The position numbers and the translations under genes were made by a program. Below the pieces are notes generated by a model. It was not told the origin of the DNA, ran no database searches, and saw only the letters and a program-made list of their open reading frames with translations. This document shows positions 1-5,027 of a DNA stretch of 5,027 nt, in pieces. The stretch spans positions 1 to 5,027 of the forward strand of contig CAJTYJ010000086.1 of the NCBI GenBank assembly GCA_910583895.1, given 5' to 3'. Numbering within the stretch: the first letter of the stretch is position 1; each line of letters begins with the position of its first letter. The DNA is from an uncultured Lachnospiraceae bacterium. GTDB lineage: Bacteria; Bacillota; Clostridia; Lachnospirales; Lachnospiraceae.

Positions 1-54
1 GATAGGGGAAGTTTGCGCTTTTTTGGCTACCCGGAAGATTATGTTTCACAGTAA
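1..54 (+). CDS. Probable 3' end of an upstream gene (partial)
   Basis: Frame 1 is open from the window edge to a TAA at 52-54 and encodes the tail DRGSLRFFGYPEDYVSQ, which has protein-like composition. Frame 2 is also open, to a TGA at 83-85, so frame choice is a judgement. Only 17 codons are visible and the family cannot be recognised. If real, the gene ends 61 bases before the PatB-like start with no hairpin terminator between them, so the two could share a transcript. Confidence 0.35.
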   Translation, partial: DRGSLRFFGYPEDYVSQ

Positions 55-99
55 AAAATTCCAGATGAGATGGATAAAAACATGAAAGTAAAGACAGGC

Positions 100-107
100 A
101 GGAGGAG
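100..107 (+). promoter_or_regulatory. Ribosome binding site of the PatB-like gene
   Basis: AGGAGGAG is a near-perfect Shine-Dalgarno sequence placed 8 bases before the ATG at 116. It fixes that start over the out-of-frame ATG at 82. No convincing sigma-70 promoter was found between base 1 and this site; the best pair, TTGCGC at 13 with GATTAT at 37, is weak. Confidence 0.85.
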
Positions 108-115
108 AATCAAAC

Positions 116-1297
116 ATGAACTATGATTTTGATGTGTTAACCGACCGGCGGAAAACCCATTGTCTGAAATGGGAGGTGGGAGAGCAGGAGCTTCCCATGT
201 GGGTGGCGGATATGGATTTTCCGGCGGCGCCCAGGATCCGTGAGGCGATCCTTGCGCGTGCGCAGCACGGCATCTTCGGCTATTCGACTATCCCGGAAGC
301 GTGGCAGGAGGCCTATGTGGGCTGGTGGAGAAGGCGCCACCATTTTGTTATGGAAAAAGAGTGGCTCATTTTCTGCACCGGCGTGATTCCGGCGATTTCC
401 AGCATGATACGGGGGCTTACTGCGGCCGGGGAGAATGTACTGGTCCAGACTCCGGTCTATAACATGTTTTTTAACTCCATCACGGACAATGACAGACAGG
501 TGCTGGAGAATCCTTTGACATATGACGGTGAGGTCTATGGGATGGATCTGGAAGATCTGGAACGAAAGCTTGCGGATCCCAAGACCACTCTGATGATTCT
601 GTGCAATCCCCAGAATCCTTCGGGACGGATCTGGAACAGAGAGGAACTGGCCCGGATAGGAGAACTGTGCAGAACATATCAGGTGACGGTGATCGCAGAT
701 GAAATTCACTGTGATTTGACCAGTCCGGGCTGGGAATATATCCCCTTTGCCTCCGTGTCGGAGAGCTGCAGAAAGGTCAGCATCACCTGCCTGGCGCCGA
801 CCAAAGCGTTTAATCTGGCGGGGATTCAGACAGCGGCGGTGTCGGTTCCGGATCCGGACCTTCGGCACAAGGTCCGGCAGGGACTGAATACTTCCGGTGC
901 GGCAGAGCCGAATTTTTTTGCAGTGGAAGCGGCCGTGGCGGCCTTTACAGAAGGGGAGGCATGGCTGGATGCACTCCGTGAGTACATACAGGAAAACAGA
1001 GAATATGCAGAGGAATTTTTTCAAAAAGAAATCCCCCGGATTCGGTCTGTTCCCTCAAAGGCTACGTATCTGCTGTGGCTGGACTGCAGCCGTATGCAAG
1101 GATGCACTTCGGAATTTGCCGGATATCTGAGAGAGCATACCGGGCTGTACTTGTCAAAAGGAATACAGTACGGGGAAAATGGAAGTTCTTTTCTGCGGAT
1201 GAATATCGCCTGCCCCAGAAGCCGGTTAAGAGACGGACTGGAGCGCCTGGCCAGAGGTGCTGCCGCTTATGAGGTACGGGTGCTGACGGACACATAG
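116..1297 (+). CDS. PatB/MalY-type PLP-dependent C-S lyase (aminotransferase fold type I)
   Basis: This is a complete 393-residue protein, the usual length for the PatB/MalY branch of class I/II aminotransferases. These cytosolic enzymes mostly act as cystathionine or cysteine-S-conjugate beta-lyases, releasing a thiol, pyruvate and ammonia. Visible marks are the N-terminal NYDFD start and the MWVADMDFPAAP signature (about 28-39), the TPVYNMFF segment near 112-119, CNPQNPSGR (163-171) with its substrate/PLP-binding Asn, ADEIHCD (194-200) with the Asp that contacts the pyridine nitrogen, the PLP-lysine motif TKAFNLAGIQ with Lys230, and FLRMNIACPR (359-368) with the carboxylate-binding Arg361. 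All catalytic positions are intact. The family assignment is firm. The physiological substrate (cystathionine, cysteine or an S-conjugate) cannot be told from sequence, and a true aminotransferase role is a lesser alternative. Transcription ends at the hairpin directly after the stop. Confidence 0.93.
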   Translation: MNYDFDVLTDRRKTHCLKWEVGEQELPMWVADMDFPAAPRIREAILARAQHGIFGYSTIPEAWQEAYVGWWRRRHHFVMEKEWLIFCTGVIPAISSMIRGLTAAGENVLVQTPVYNMFFNSITDNDRQVLENPLTYDGEVYGMDLEDLERKLADPKTTLMILCNPQNPSGRIWNREELARIGELCRTYQVTVIADEIHCDLTSPGWEYIPFASVSESCRKVSITCLAPTKAFNLAGIQTAAVSVPDPDLRHKVRQGLNTSGAAEPNFFAVEAAVAAFTEGEAWLDALREYIQENREYAEEFFQKEIPRIRSVPSKATYLLWLDCSRMQGCTSEFAGYLREHTGLYLSKGIQYGENGSSFLRMNIACPRSRLRDGLERLARGAAAYEVRVLTDT

Positions 1298-1299
1298 AA

Positions 1300-1340
1300 A
1301 AAAGACAGCATTTCTGTTTTTGACAGGGATGCTGTTTTTT
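1300..1340 (+). terminator. Intrinsic terminator after the PatB-like gene
   Basis: Bases 1305-1317 pair with 1323-1335 (13 pairs, two of them G-U) around a TTTTG loop. The flanking AAAA-G at 1300-1304 pairs onward with the T-run 1336-1340. The stem starts three bases after the TAG stop and is followed by TTTTTT and, six bases on, another T-run. With A-tract before and T-tract after, it could terminate in both directions. Confidence 0.9.
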
Positions 1341-1386
1341 GGATCCTTTTTTATCTTTCTTGTTTTCCATGGTGAAGATATTTTAC

Positions 1387-1415
1387 AAGACAGAATCCAT
1401 GAAATGAGGTAGAAT
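1387..1415 (+). promoter_or_regulatory. Possible sigma-70 promoter for the DMT transporter
   Basis: AAGACA (1387-1392, 4 of 6 to TTGACA) lies 17 bases before TAGAAT (1410-1415, 5 of 6 to TATAAT). It sits in the gap after the terminator and would give a leader of about 100 bases before the ATG at 1525. No riboswitch, T-box or strong hairpin was recognised in that leader. Confidence 0.4.
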
Positions 1416-1509
1416 CGTAAAATGCCGCCAGACGCGGACAAACGGCAGGCAGGAAATCAGAACAAACCGGGGATGGCCGCTTGCATCTGCCGGAACATAT
1501 TTTTACAAA

Positions 1510-1516
1510 AGGAAGG
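1510..1516 (+). promoter_or_regulatory. Ribosome binding site of the DMT transporter
   Basis: AGGAAGG stands 8 bases before the ATG at 1525. It selects this start over the out-of-frame ATGs at 1422 and 1481, which lack such a site. Confidence 0.75.
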
Positions 1517-1524
1517 TATACCAT

Positions 1525-2409
1525 ATGGAAAATCATCGATCAGCCGGTCATCTGGCAGCACTTTTTACCGTCATTATCTGGGGGACGACCTTTATCTCCA
1601 CCAAGGTTCTGCTGGCGGATTTTCAGCCGGCGGAGATTCTGTTCTTCCGCTTTGCGATGGGCTTTGCGGCGCTGCTTCTGGTCTGTCCAAGACGGCTTGA
1701 GCTGGAAGATCCAAGACAGGAGCTTCTGTTTGCGGCAGCAGGGCTTTGCGGAATCTGCCTGTATTATCTGCTGGAAAATATCGCGCTGACTTATACCATG
1801 GCGTCTAATGTGGGGGTTATCATATCCGTGGCGCCCTTTTTCACCGCTATCCTGTCCCATCTCTTCGGCCGGTCCGGGGAGAAGCTTCGGGCCGGCTTTT
1901 TCATCGGCTTCGGCGTAGCCATGGCCGGCGTAGTCCTGATCAGCTTCAACGGGTCCAGACTTCAGTTAAATCCCATGGGCGACCTGCTGGCGCTCCTGGC
2001 GGCATTTGTATGGGCCTGCTATTCCCTGCTGACAAGAAGGATCAGCAGTCTTGGCCAGCCGGTCATCCTCACCACCCGCAGGACCTTTTTCTATGGTATT
2101 ATCTGCATGATCCCTGCGCTGCTTCGGTTTGATGTACGGTTGGGACTGGAACGGTTTGCACATCCGGTGAATCTGATGAATGTGCTTTACCTTGGGCTTG
2201 GCGCATCGGCGCTCTGCTTTGTGACCTGGAATGTGGCGGTAAAAGTGTTAGGAGCCGTCCGTACCAGCGTCTACATCTATATGGTCCCGGTGATCACGGT
2301 CATTACCTCCGTGCTAGTGCTGAAAGAACCGGTTACATGGACTTCGGCCGCCGGAACGGTGTTGGCGGTGGCAGGACTTTTTTTGTCGGAGTATGGCAGC
2401 AAGGACTGA
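1525..2409 (+). CDS. DMT-superfamily EamA-type membrane transporter
   Basis: This is a 294-residue integral membrane protein, typical in length for drug/metabolite transporters with two EamA repeats and ten helices. The first repeat (about 9-140) begins with AALFTVIIWGTTFISTKVLL, carrying the WGxxF-xxK pattern of the family, and includes the YYLLENIALTYTMASNVGVI segment. The second repeat (about 150-290) begins with LLALLAAFVWACYSLLTRR and ends with the EPVTWTSAAGTVLAVAGLFL segment, where a Glu after a hydrophobic helix is characteristic. A short charged tail follows. EamA proteins export amino acids or other small metabolites by proton antiport or facilitated flux; E. coli EamA (YdeD) exports cysteine and O-acetylserine. 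The substrate here cannot be read from sequence. The preceding C-S lyase makes a sulfur-compound link tempting, but the two genes are separated by a strong terminator. No frameshift or missing segment is seen. Confidence 0.9.
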   Translation: MENHRSAGHLAALFTVIIWGTTFISTKVLLADFQPAEILFFRFAMGFAALLLVCPRRLELEDPRQELLFAAAGLCGICLYYLLENIALTYTMASNVGVIISVAPFFTAILSHLFGRSGEKLRAGFFIGFGVAMAGVVLISFNGSRLQLNPMGDLLALLAAFVWACYSLLTRRISSLGQPVILTTRRTFFYGIICMIPALLRFDVRLGLERFAHPVNLMNVLYLGLGASALCFVTWNVAVKVLGAVRTSVYIYMVPVITVITSVLVLKEPVTWTSAAGTVLAVAGLFLSEYGSKD

Positions 2410-2436
2410 GAAAATATGAAATATTTCTGTCTCTGT

Positions 2437-2468
2437 AAAAAATGGTAAACCAGTTGTTGATGGTTTGC
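2437..2468 (-). terminator. Terminator of the MFS gene, in the convergent gap
   Basis: On the - strand, 8 bases pair with 8 (2461-2468 with 2445-2452, one G-T wobble) around an 8-base loop, followed by TTTTTT (complement of 2437-2442). The T-run follows the stem only in the leftward direction, so it serves the MFS transcript, whose stop is at 2515. The rightward DMT transcript has the same hairpin but no T-run, and no other clear terminator was found for it. Confidence 0.6.
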
Positions 2469-2514
2469 AGCAGATACCGGTTATCGGGGTAAGGAAAGAC
2501 GGTTTTTCTGAAAA

Positions 2515-3753
2515 TTATGTAAATCGAAATATTTTTTGCGCTCTCACTGCAATCATGAGAGACACCGTTCCAGAAAACAAAACAATTGCATATTCATATC
2601 CCCGTCCCGCCTCGAACAGTACGCCGTACATTGCATTTCCAAGGGGCTGGGAGCACATGGAGACAGTCAGGATCAAAGAGATCACTTTTCCGGTAAGATG
2701 CGGCGGAGTTTCCGTCTGGATGAAGGTCATCATCTGCACCATGAAAATTGTGGAACACACCATAATAAAAAAGCAGCAGATGGTCAGTACCAGATAATTC
2801 AGGATTCCGGAATCTGATAAAAGGAGTGTGATCCCTATGGGAAAGATGCACAGGGCACAGGCAGCCAGAATGTGGGCCGAAGTCCGGACATGGAGCCGGT
2901 CTGCGAAGATGCCGGAAAGAATGCCGCCGGCAAGCCCCCCGGCCGCCAGTGCGCCCTGGGCAAAGCCGTACAGCCGGTTGGCAAAGGCCGCATCAAGGTC
3001 CAGAATTTCTGTGATGAGCCAGGGCATGGCCACAATGATCATGGCGGACAAAAACAGGTTGATTCCGCAGATCACAAACATTCCCCTTTGGATGACCGGC
3101 TTTTCTGCTCTCAGGAAACGGATGCTTTCCGAAAAATCATTTTTTACGGTGTGCAGGATTCCTCCATCCAGATTCTGTCTCTGAAAGGGAATCCGGATAA
3201 AAAGTTCCATGACCGCAGACAGGAAGAAGCAGACCGTGCAGACCCAAAGCACGGGTTTTAATCCCCAGGCACTGTACAGCAGCCCGCCCAGTACAGGTCC
3301 GGTCAGCGATGAAAAAGAGCTGACGGTGTTGATGACGGAATTTGCCGCCATGGTCTGTTCCGGGCATACGAGAGCCGGGATGCTGGCCTGTACGGAAGGC
3401 TGATAGGTTCCGGCGATGCCGTATAAAAGCATCAGTGTAACCGTCAGGAGCGGAACAAGGCTTAAGGTTCCCATAAGCAGAGAAAAGGTCAGAATCAGGA
3501 CAGCAGTCAGAAAATCCAGCACCACCATCACATTTCTCTTATTGACCCGGTCCGCGATCATGCCTCCAATGGGGGACAAGAGGATCGGAGGAAGGAACGC
3601 ACAGGCGGTGACGGTTCCGTAGAGGGCAGAAGAGCCGGTGAGATTCAGCAGGTACAAAGGCAGGGCAAACCGGATGGCGGCATTGCCAAAAAGAGAGATG
3701 ATCTGTCCCAGAACGACCAGAGTAAAATCTTTGGTAAACAGTTTTTGTTTCAT
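2515..3753 (-). CDS. MFS efflux-type transporter (MFS_3/MefA-like)
   Basis: This is a 412-residue major facilitator with about 12 predicted helices. The cytoplasmic loop after the second helix carries motif A as GGMIADRVNKRN (63-74), and a second, weaker copy, GIFADRLHVR (281-290), opens the C-terminal half, as expected for the duplicated MFS fold. TGPVLGGLLYSAWG (151-164) matches the helix-5 region of exporters, and QTETPPHLTGKVIS (346-359) resembles the loop found in macrolide-efflux and enterobactin-exporter-like members. The family suggests proton-driven export of a drug or other small molecule; no substrate can be named and resistance is not shown. The start is supported by GGAGGT six bases upstream. 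It is preceded by a long non-coding leader and lies downstream of a TetR gene on the same strand, which suggests TetR control. The reading frame is intact. Confidence 0.9.
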   Translation of the reverse strand: MKQKLFTKDFTLVVLGQIISLFGNAAIRFALPLYLLNLTGSSALYGTVTACAFLPPILLSPIGGMIADRVNKRNVMVVLDFLTAVLILTFSLLMGTLSLVPLLTVTLMLLYGIAGTYQPSVQASIPALVCPEQTMAANSVINTVSSFSSLTGPVLGGLLYSAWGLKPVLWVCTVCFFLSAVMELFIRIPFQRQNLDGGILHTVKNDFSESIRFLRAEKPVIQRGMFVICGINLFLSAMIIVAMPWLITEILDLDAAFANRLYGFAQGALAAGGLAGGILSGIFADRLHVRTSAHILAACALCIFPIGITLLLSDSGILNYLVLTICCFFIMVCSTIFMVQMMTFIQTETPPHLTGKVISLILTVSMCSQPLGNAMYGVLFEAGRGYEYAIVLFSGTVSLMIAVRAQKIFRFT

Positions 3754-3759
3754 TTTCTA

Positions 3760-3765
3760 ACCTCC
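3760..3765 (-). promoter_or_regulatory. Ribosome binding site of the MFS gene
   Basis: On the - strand GGAGGT lies six bases before the ATG that ends at 3753. It confirms that start. Confidence 0.85.
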
Positions 3766-3788
3766 ATATGTTTGAGCTGTGCAACTTT

Positions 3789-3834
3789 CCTGCCAGGCTC
3801 CCTTGATCTGGAAATCTTCCCAGGGCCTGGCAGG
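3789..3834. repeat. Perfect 10-bp inverted repeat in the MFS leader
   Basis: CCTGCCAGGC (3789-3798) pairs exactly with GCCTGGCAGG (3825-3834). Inside, GGAA (3810-3813) can pair with TTCC (3817-3820). No T-run follows on either strand, so it is not a standard terminator. It begins 24 bases upstream of the MFS Shine-Dalgarno sequence and would fold in the mRNA leader. Confidence 0.6.
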
Positions 3835-3903
3835 TCTGCTGTTGTTTCTTCATAAATCATTTGGTGCTGCCTGTTCTTTCATGAACCGGCAGGCCGGACA
3901 GGT

Positions 3904-3932
3904 AATATACTTAGAAAGATCAGGCTCATCCA
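3904..3932 (-). promoter_or_regulatory. Weak candidate promoter closer to the MFS gene
   Basis: On the - strand TGGATG (3 of 6 to the -35 consensus) stands 17 bases before TATATT (5 of 6 to the -10 consensus). It would start transcription about 145 bases before the MFS start codon, bypassing the operator-like site at 4154. The -35 box is poor, so this is only a possibility. Confidence 0.22.
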
Positions 3933-4006
3933 CAGGGGAAGCCGGATCCGGTATTTGGTAGCGATGATGATTCTGGTCATGGTGCACACGAAGATCCATT
4001 TCCTCC

Positions 4007-4140
4007 GTGTGGTTTTTCGGCATTGCTGATGCCCGGAAGCCCGTAGATCTTTCCTTTCCGGATCTGAAAACTGCAGTTTGGGATACCCGCTGCAGATTCT
4101 TGTTTTTTTCTACACAACCTGTTTTGACCATTAATTTCAT
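4007..4140 (-). pseudogene. Decayed N-terminal remnant of an ABC transporter ATPase
   Basis: Reading leftward from 4096 to 4007 gives SFQIRKGKIYGLPGISNAEK in the middle of a 30-codon frame. This matches the strand before Walker A and the Walker A motif of ABC ATPases, S-F-x-I-x-x-G-x-I-Y-G-L-x-G-x-N-G-A-G-K-T-T. Adding one G beside base 4018 turns N-A-E-K-P-H into N-A-G-K-T-T, making the 12-residue core agree with the consensus GLLGPNGAGKTT at 8 positions. The preceding part, MVKTGCVEKNKN from the ATG at 4131 or 4140, fits an ABC N-terminus but is in another frame, so at least two frameshifts are present. Nothing after Walker A is recognisable: no Q-loop, signature motif or Walker B. The first ~45 residues are all that remains. 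TetR genes followed by ABC ATPase and permease genes are common in clostridia, which suits the position. The match is read by eye. Confidence 0.6.
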
Positions 4141-4153
4141 TTTCTTCTTTGTT

Positions 4154-4172
4154 CATACCGAACGATGGTATG
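4154..4172. promoter_or_regulatory. Operator-like inverted repeat downstream of tetR
   Basis: CATACCGAACGATGGTATG contains the inverted half-sites CATACC and GGTATG, the same as in the tetR promoter, but with 7 bases between them instead of 3. It lies at the head of the leftward unit carrying the ABC remnant and the MFS gene, 14 bases before the remnant's possible ATG. The matching -35/-10 boxes could not be fixed: TTCAAA and TATGAA are present on the - strand but 21 bases apart. Confidence 0.5.
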
Positions 4173-4188
4173 TATATGTTTGAAAGAA

Positions 4189-4213
4189 ATCTGCCCCTGC
4201 TGCGGGGGCAGAT
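4189..4213 (-). terminator. Hairpin terminator after tetR
   Basis: ATCTGCCCC (4189-4197) pairs with GGGGCAGAT (4205-4213), nine pairs plus a G-T, around a five-base loop. On the - strand it is followed by a T-rich tract (TTTCTTTC) and lies 25 bases after the tetR stop. The T-tract is interrupted, so some readthrough into the downstream MFS unit is possible. Confidence 0.65.
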
Positions 4214-4237
4214 ATTTTATTCTGGAATCCCGGATTT

Positions 4238-4891
4238 TTATTTGTTCTTCTGATAGATGTCTGTCAGCTCCTGCAGCCGGTCAAGCATCTCCTGATCTAA
4301 GAGATCCAGTCCGAAACCTTTCAGCATCTGGTCAAATACCATGAATTTCCGGCAGGATTCCTCCACGGTGCTGTCGAAGATCATGGGGTTCAGCCAGACG
4401 TTTGCCGCCAGAAGGATCAGTTCGCTTAACTGCTCTGGATAGTCGGTCTGTATGGATCCGTCGGCAATACCCTGACGGATAATGGGCAGAATATAATCCG
4501 GCGCTGTATTTTGTATGGTATCTTGCAGCAGGCTGAAAAGCAGCCTGGGGTTATTCCAAAAGCCCGGTGCAACTGTAAAGATGTCGTTTTGTACCGGTCG
4601 GCAGATGGATTCTTTGAAAATGGTCTTAAGCTTCTCTTTTCCACTTAAGTCCTTCCGGTCCCGGATCGCGGCGAGCATCTGATTGGAAGCGTCGGTCATC
4701 CGGTCTGTGACAGCGATCAGGATATCTTCTTTTGACTTGAAATGATGGTAGATCGCTCCTTTGCTGAGTCCGCCCAGCTGATTGATGATGTCCTGGATGG
4801 AGGTGTGCTCATAGCCTTTTTCCATAAACAGGCGAAAGGCCACATCCAGTATTAAGTTGACGGTCTCTTCCGGATGTTTGTTTCTCGCCAT
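4238..4891 (-). CDS. TetR/AcrR-family transcriptional regulator
   Basis: This 217-residue protein has the usual TetR length. The N-terminal DNA-binding domain (about 9-55) is clear: ILDVAFRLFMEKGYEHTSIQ, then the helix-turn-helix DIINQLGGLSKGAIYHHFKS with the family-typical G-AIYHHF-SKEDIL recognition segment. The rest (about 60-217) is a helical ligand-binding and dimer domain with no diagnostic motif, so the inducer is unknown. The start at 4891 is supported by GAGGAG 8 bases upstream. Members act as dimeric repressors released by a small ligand, most often controlling an adjacent efflux gene. A TGGTATG palindrome inside its own promoter suggests autorepression, and a similar site downstream suggests it also controls the leftward unit that now carries the MFS transporter. 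Residue detail shows no truncation. Confidence 0.93.
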   Translation of the reverse strand: MARNKHPEETVNLILDVAFRLFMEKGYEHTSIQDIINQLGGLSKGAIYHHFKSKEDILIAVTDRMTDASNQMLAAIRDRKDLSGKEKLKTIFKESICRPVQNDIFTVAPGFWNNPRLLFSLLQDTIQNTAPDYILPIIRQGIADGSIQTDYPEQLSELILLAANVWLNPMIFDSTVEESCRKFMVFDQMLKGFGLDLLDQEMLDRLQELTDIYQKNK

Positions 4892-4899
4892 TGGGCCTT

Positions 4900-4905
4900 C
4901 TCCTC
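4900..4905 (-). promoter_or_regulatory. Ribosome binding site of tetR
   Basis: GAGGAG on the - strand stands 8 bases before the ATG ending at 4891, within the longer purine run AGGAGAAGG. It fixes the start of the regulator. Confidence 0.8.
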
Positions 4906-4918
4906 ACTTACGTACTGA

Positions 4919-4952
4919 TGGTATGTTTTGATGTTATCATACCAATGGTATG
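4919..4952. promoter_or_regulatory. TetR operator with three TGGTATG half-sites
   Basis: CATACCA-A-TGGTATG (4938-4952) is a perfect 15-base palindrome filling most of the -35/-10 spacer. A third half-site, TGGTATG (4919-4925), lies at the expected transcription start, inverted relative to CATACCA (4938-4944) with 12 bases between. The placement would block RNA polymerase, so autorepression by the adjacent TetR protein is the natural reading. Confidence 0.75.
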
Positions 4953-4960
4953 TTTGTCAA
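4933..4960 (-). promoter_or_regulatory. tetR promoter
   Basis: On the - strand a perfect TTGACA -35 box (complement of 4955-4960) is 16 bases upstream of GATAAC (complement of 4933-4938, 4 of 6 to the -10 consensus). Transcription would start near 4926, about 35 bases before the start codon. Confidence 0.7.
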
Positions 4961-4987
4961 GGGCAAATCATATTCTTGAGTTTCCGC

Positions 4988-5025
4988 AGTTCTATCCACA
5001 GAACTCCCAATCAGCCTTGCTGATT
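4988..5025. repeat. Two small hairpins at the right edge
   Basis: AGTTCT (4988-4993) pairs with AGAACT (5000-5005) around six bases, and AATCAGC (5009-5015) pairs with GCTGATT (5019-5025) around CTT. The window ends two bases later, so whether a T-run follows cannot be seen. No gene is visible in 4961-5027. Confidence 0.45.
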
Positions 5026-5027
5026 AT

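Larger units (their letters stand above)
3754..4237. other. 484-base gap between tetR and the MFS gene
   Basis: No intact gene is supported here. Read in the direction of transcription (leftward) it holds the tetR terminator hairpin, an operator-like site, a decayed ABC-ATPase fragment, about 150 bases (3854-4006) in which nothing was recognised apart from a weak candidate promoter, a 10-bp inverted repeat and the MFS ribosome binding site. A 96-codon open frame at 3850-4140 spans much of it, but its composition (rich in His, Lys, Pro, no recognisable domain) and the decayed frame inside it argue against a functional protein. Confidence 0.6.

Noticed and set aside
137..1024. A 295-codon open frame on the - strand opposite the PatB-like gene
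   Set aside because: It is antisense to a gene with all catalytic motifs intact, and its translation is rich in Arg, His, Pro and Cys with no domain. It is a by-product of the codon use of the real gene.
1443..1492. CGGCAG and CTGCCG pairing in the DMT leader as a riboswitch or attenuator
   Set aside because: Only six pairs over a 38-base loop, with no T-run, T-box or known riboswitch core nearby.
2828..3261. Open frames of 118 and 129 codons on the + strand within the MFS gene
   Set aside because: They are antisense to an intact transporter frame and have no ribosome binding site or recognisable domain.
4071..4095. Two CTGCAG copies flanking GGG-ATA-CCC as a hairpin or operator
   Set aside because: The arms are unevenly spaced and lie within the ABC-like remnant. 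CTGCAG is itself a palindrome, so the pairing is easily due to chance.
3850..4140. A 96-codon open frame on the - strand as a real small gene
   Set aside because: Its start has only a weak GAAGAA purine run as a binding site, the composition is not protein-like, and the ABC-ATPase similarity inside it lies in a different frame, so it is better read as an open frame through a decayed gene.
1..5027. CRISPR array, insertion sequence, attachment site or tRNA
   Set aside because: No regular repeat-spacer pattern, transposase frame, terminal inverted repeats with target duplication, or tRNA-like cloverleaf was found on reading both strands.

Overview
The window is about 5 kb of mid-GC Firmicute DNA. 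Codon use, strong AGGAGG-type ribosome binding sites, A/T-flanked hairpin terminators and the gene families point to a clostridial gut bacterium of the Lachnospiraceae type. That placement is an inference from style and not from a marker gene. No rRNA, tRNA, CRISPR array, insertion sequence or riboswitch was recognised.

Left part, + strand. The first 54 bases read as the 3' end of an upstream gene. It is followed, with no visible terminator, by a complete PatB/MalY-type PLP-dependent C-S lyase/aminotransferase (116-1297). A very good hairpin terminator (1300-1340) closes that unit. A separate DMT/EamA-type ten-helix transporter (1525-2409) follows with its own ribosome binding site and a possible promoter. 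A C-S lyase next to an EamA-type exporter suggests cysteine or other small-metabolite handling, but the terminator between them means co-transcription is not assured.

Right part, - strand. A TetR-family regulator (4238-4891) is followed downstream by a 484-base non-coding gap and then a 412-residue MFS efflux-type transporter (2515-3753), which ends in a convergent terminator facing the DMT gene. The TetR promoter is clear: a TTGACA -35 box whose spacer is filled by a perfect CATACCA-A-TGGTATG palindrome. A related CATACC...GGTATG site lies just past the tetR terminator at the head of the gap. The simplest model is a self-repressed TetR that also controls the downstream efflux gene.

The gap itself holds the most interesting observation. 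Directly behind the second operator-like site is a decayed fragment that still reads, across two frames, as the N-terminus of an ABC-transporter ATPase up to a frameshifted Walker A motif. The locus therefore probably began as a TetR-ABC efflux operon whose transporter was lost, leaving the operator and leader in front of an MFS pump. The rest of the gap contains a 10-bp perfect stem just upstream of the MFS ribosome binding site.
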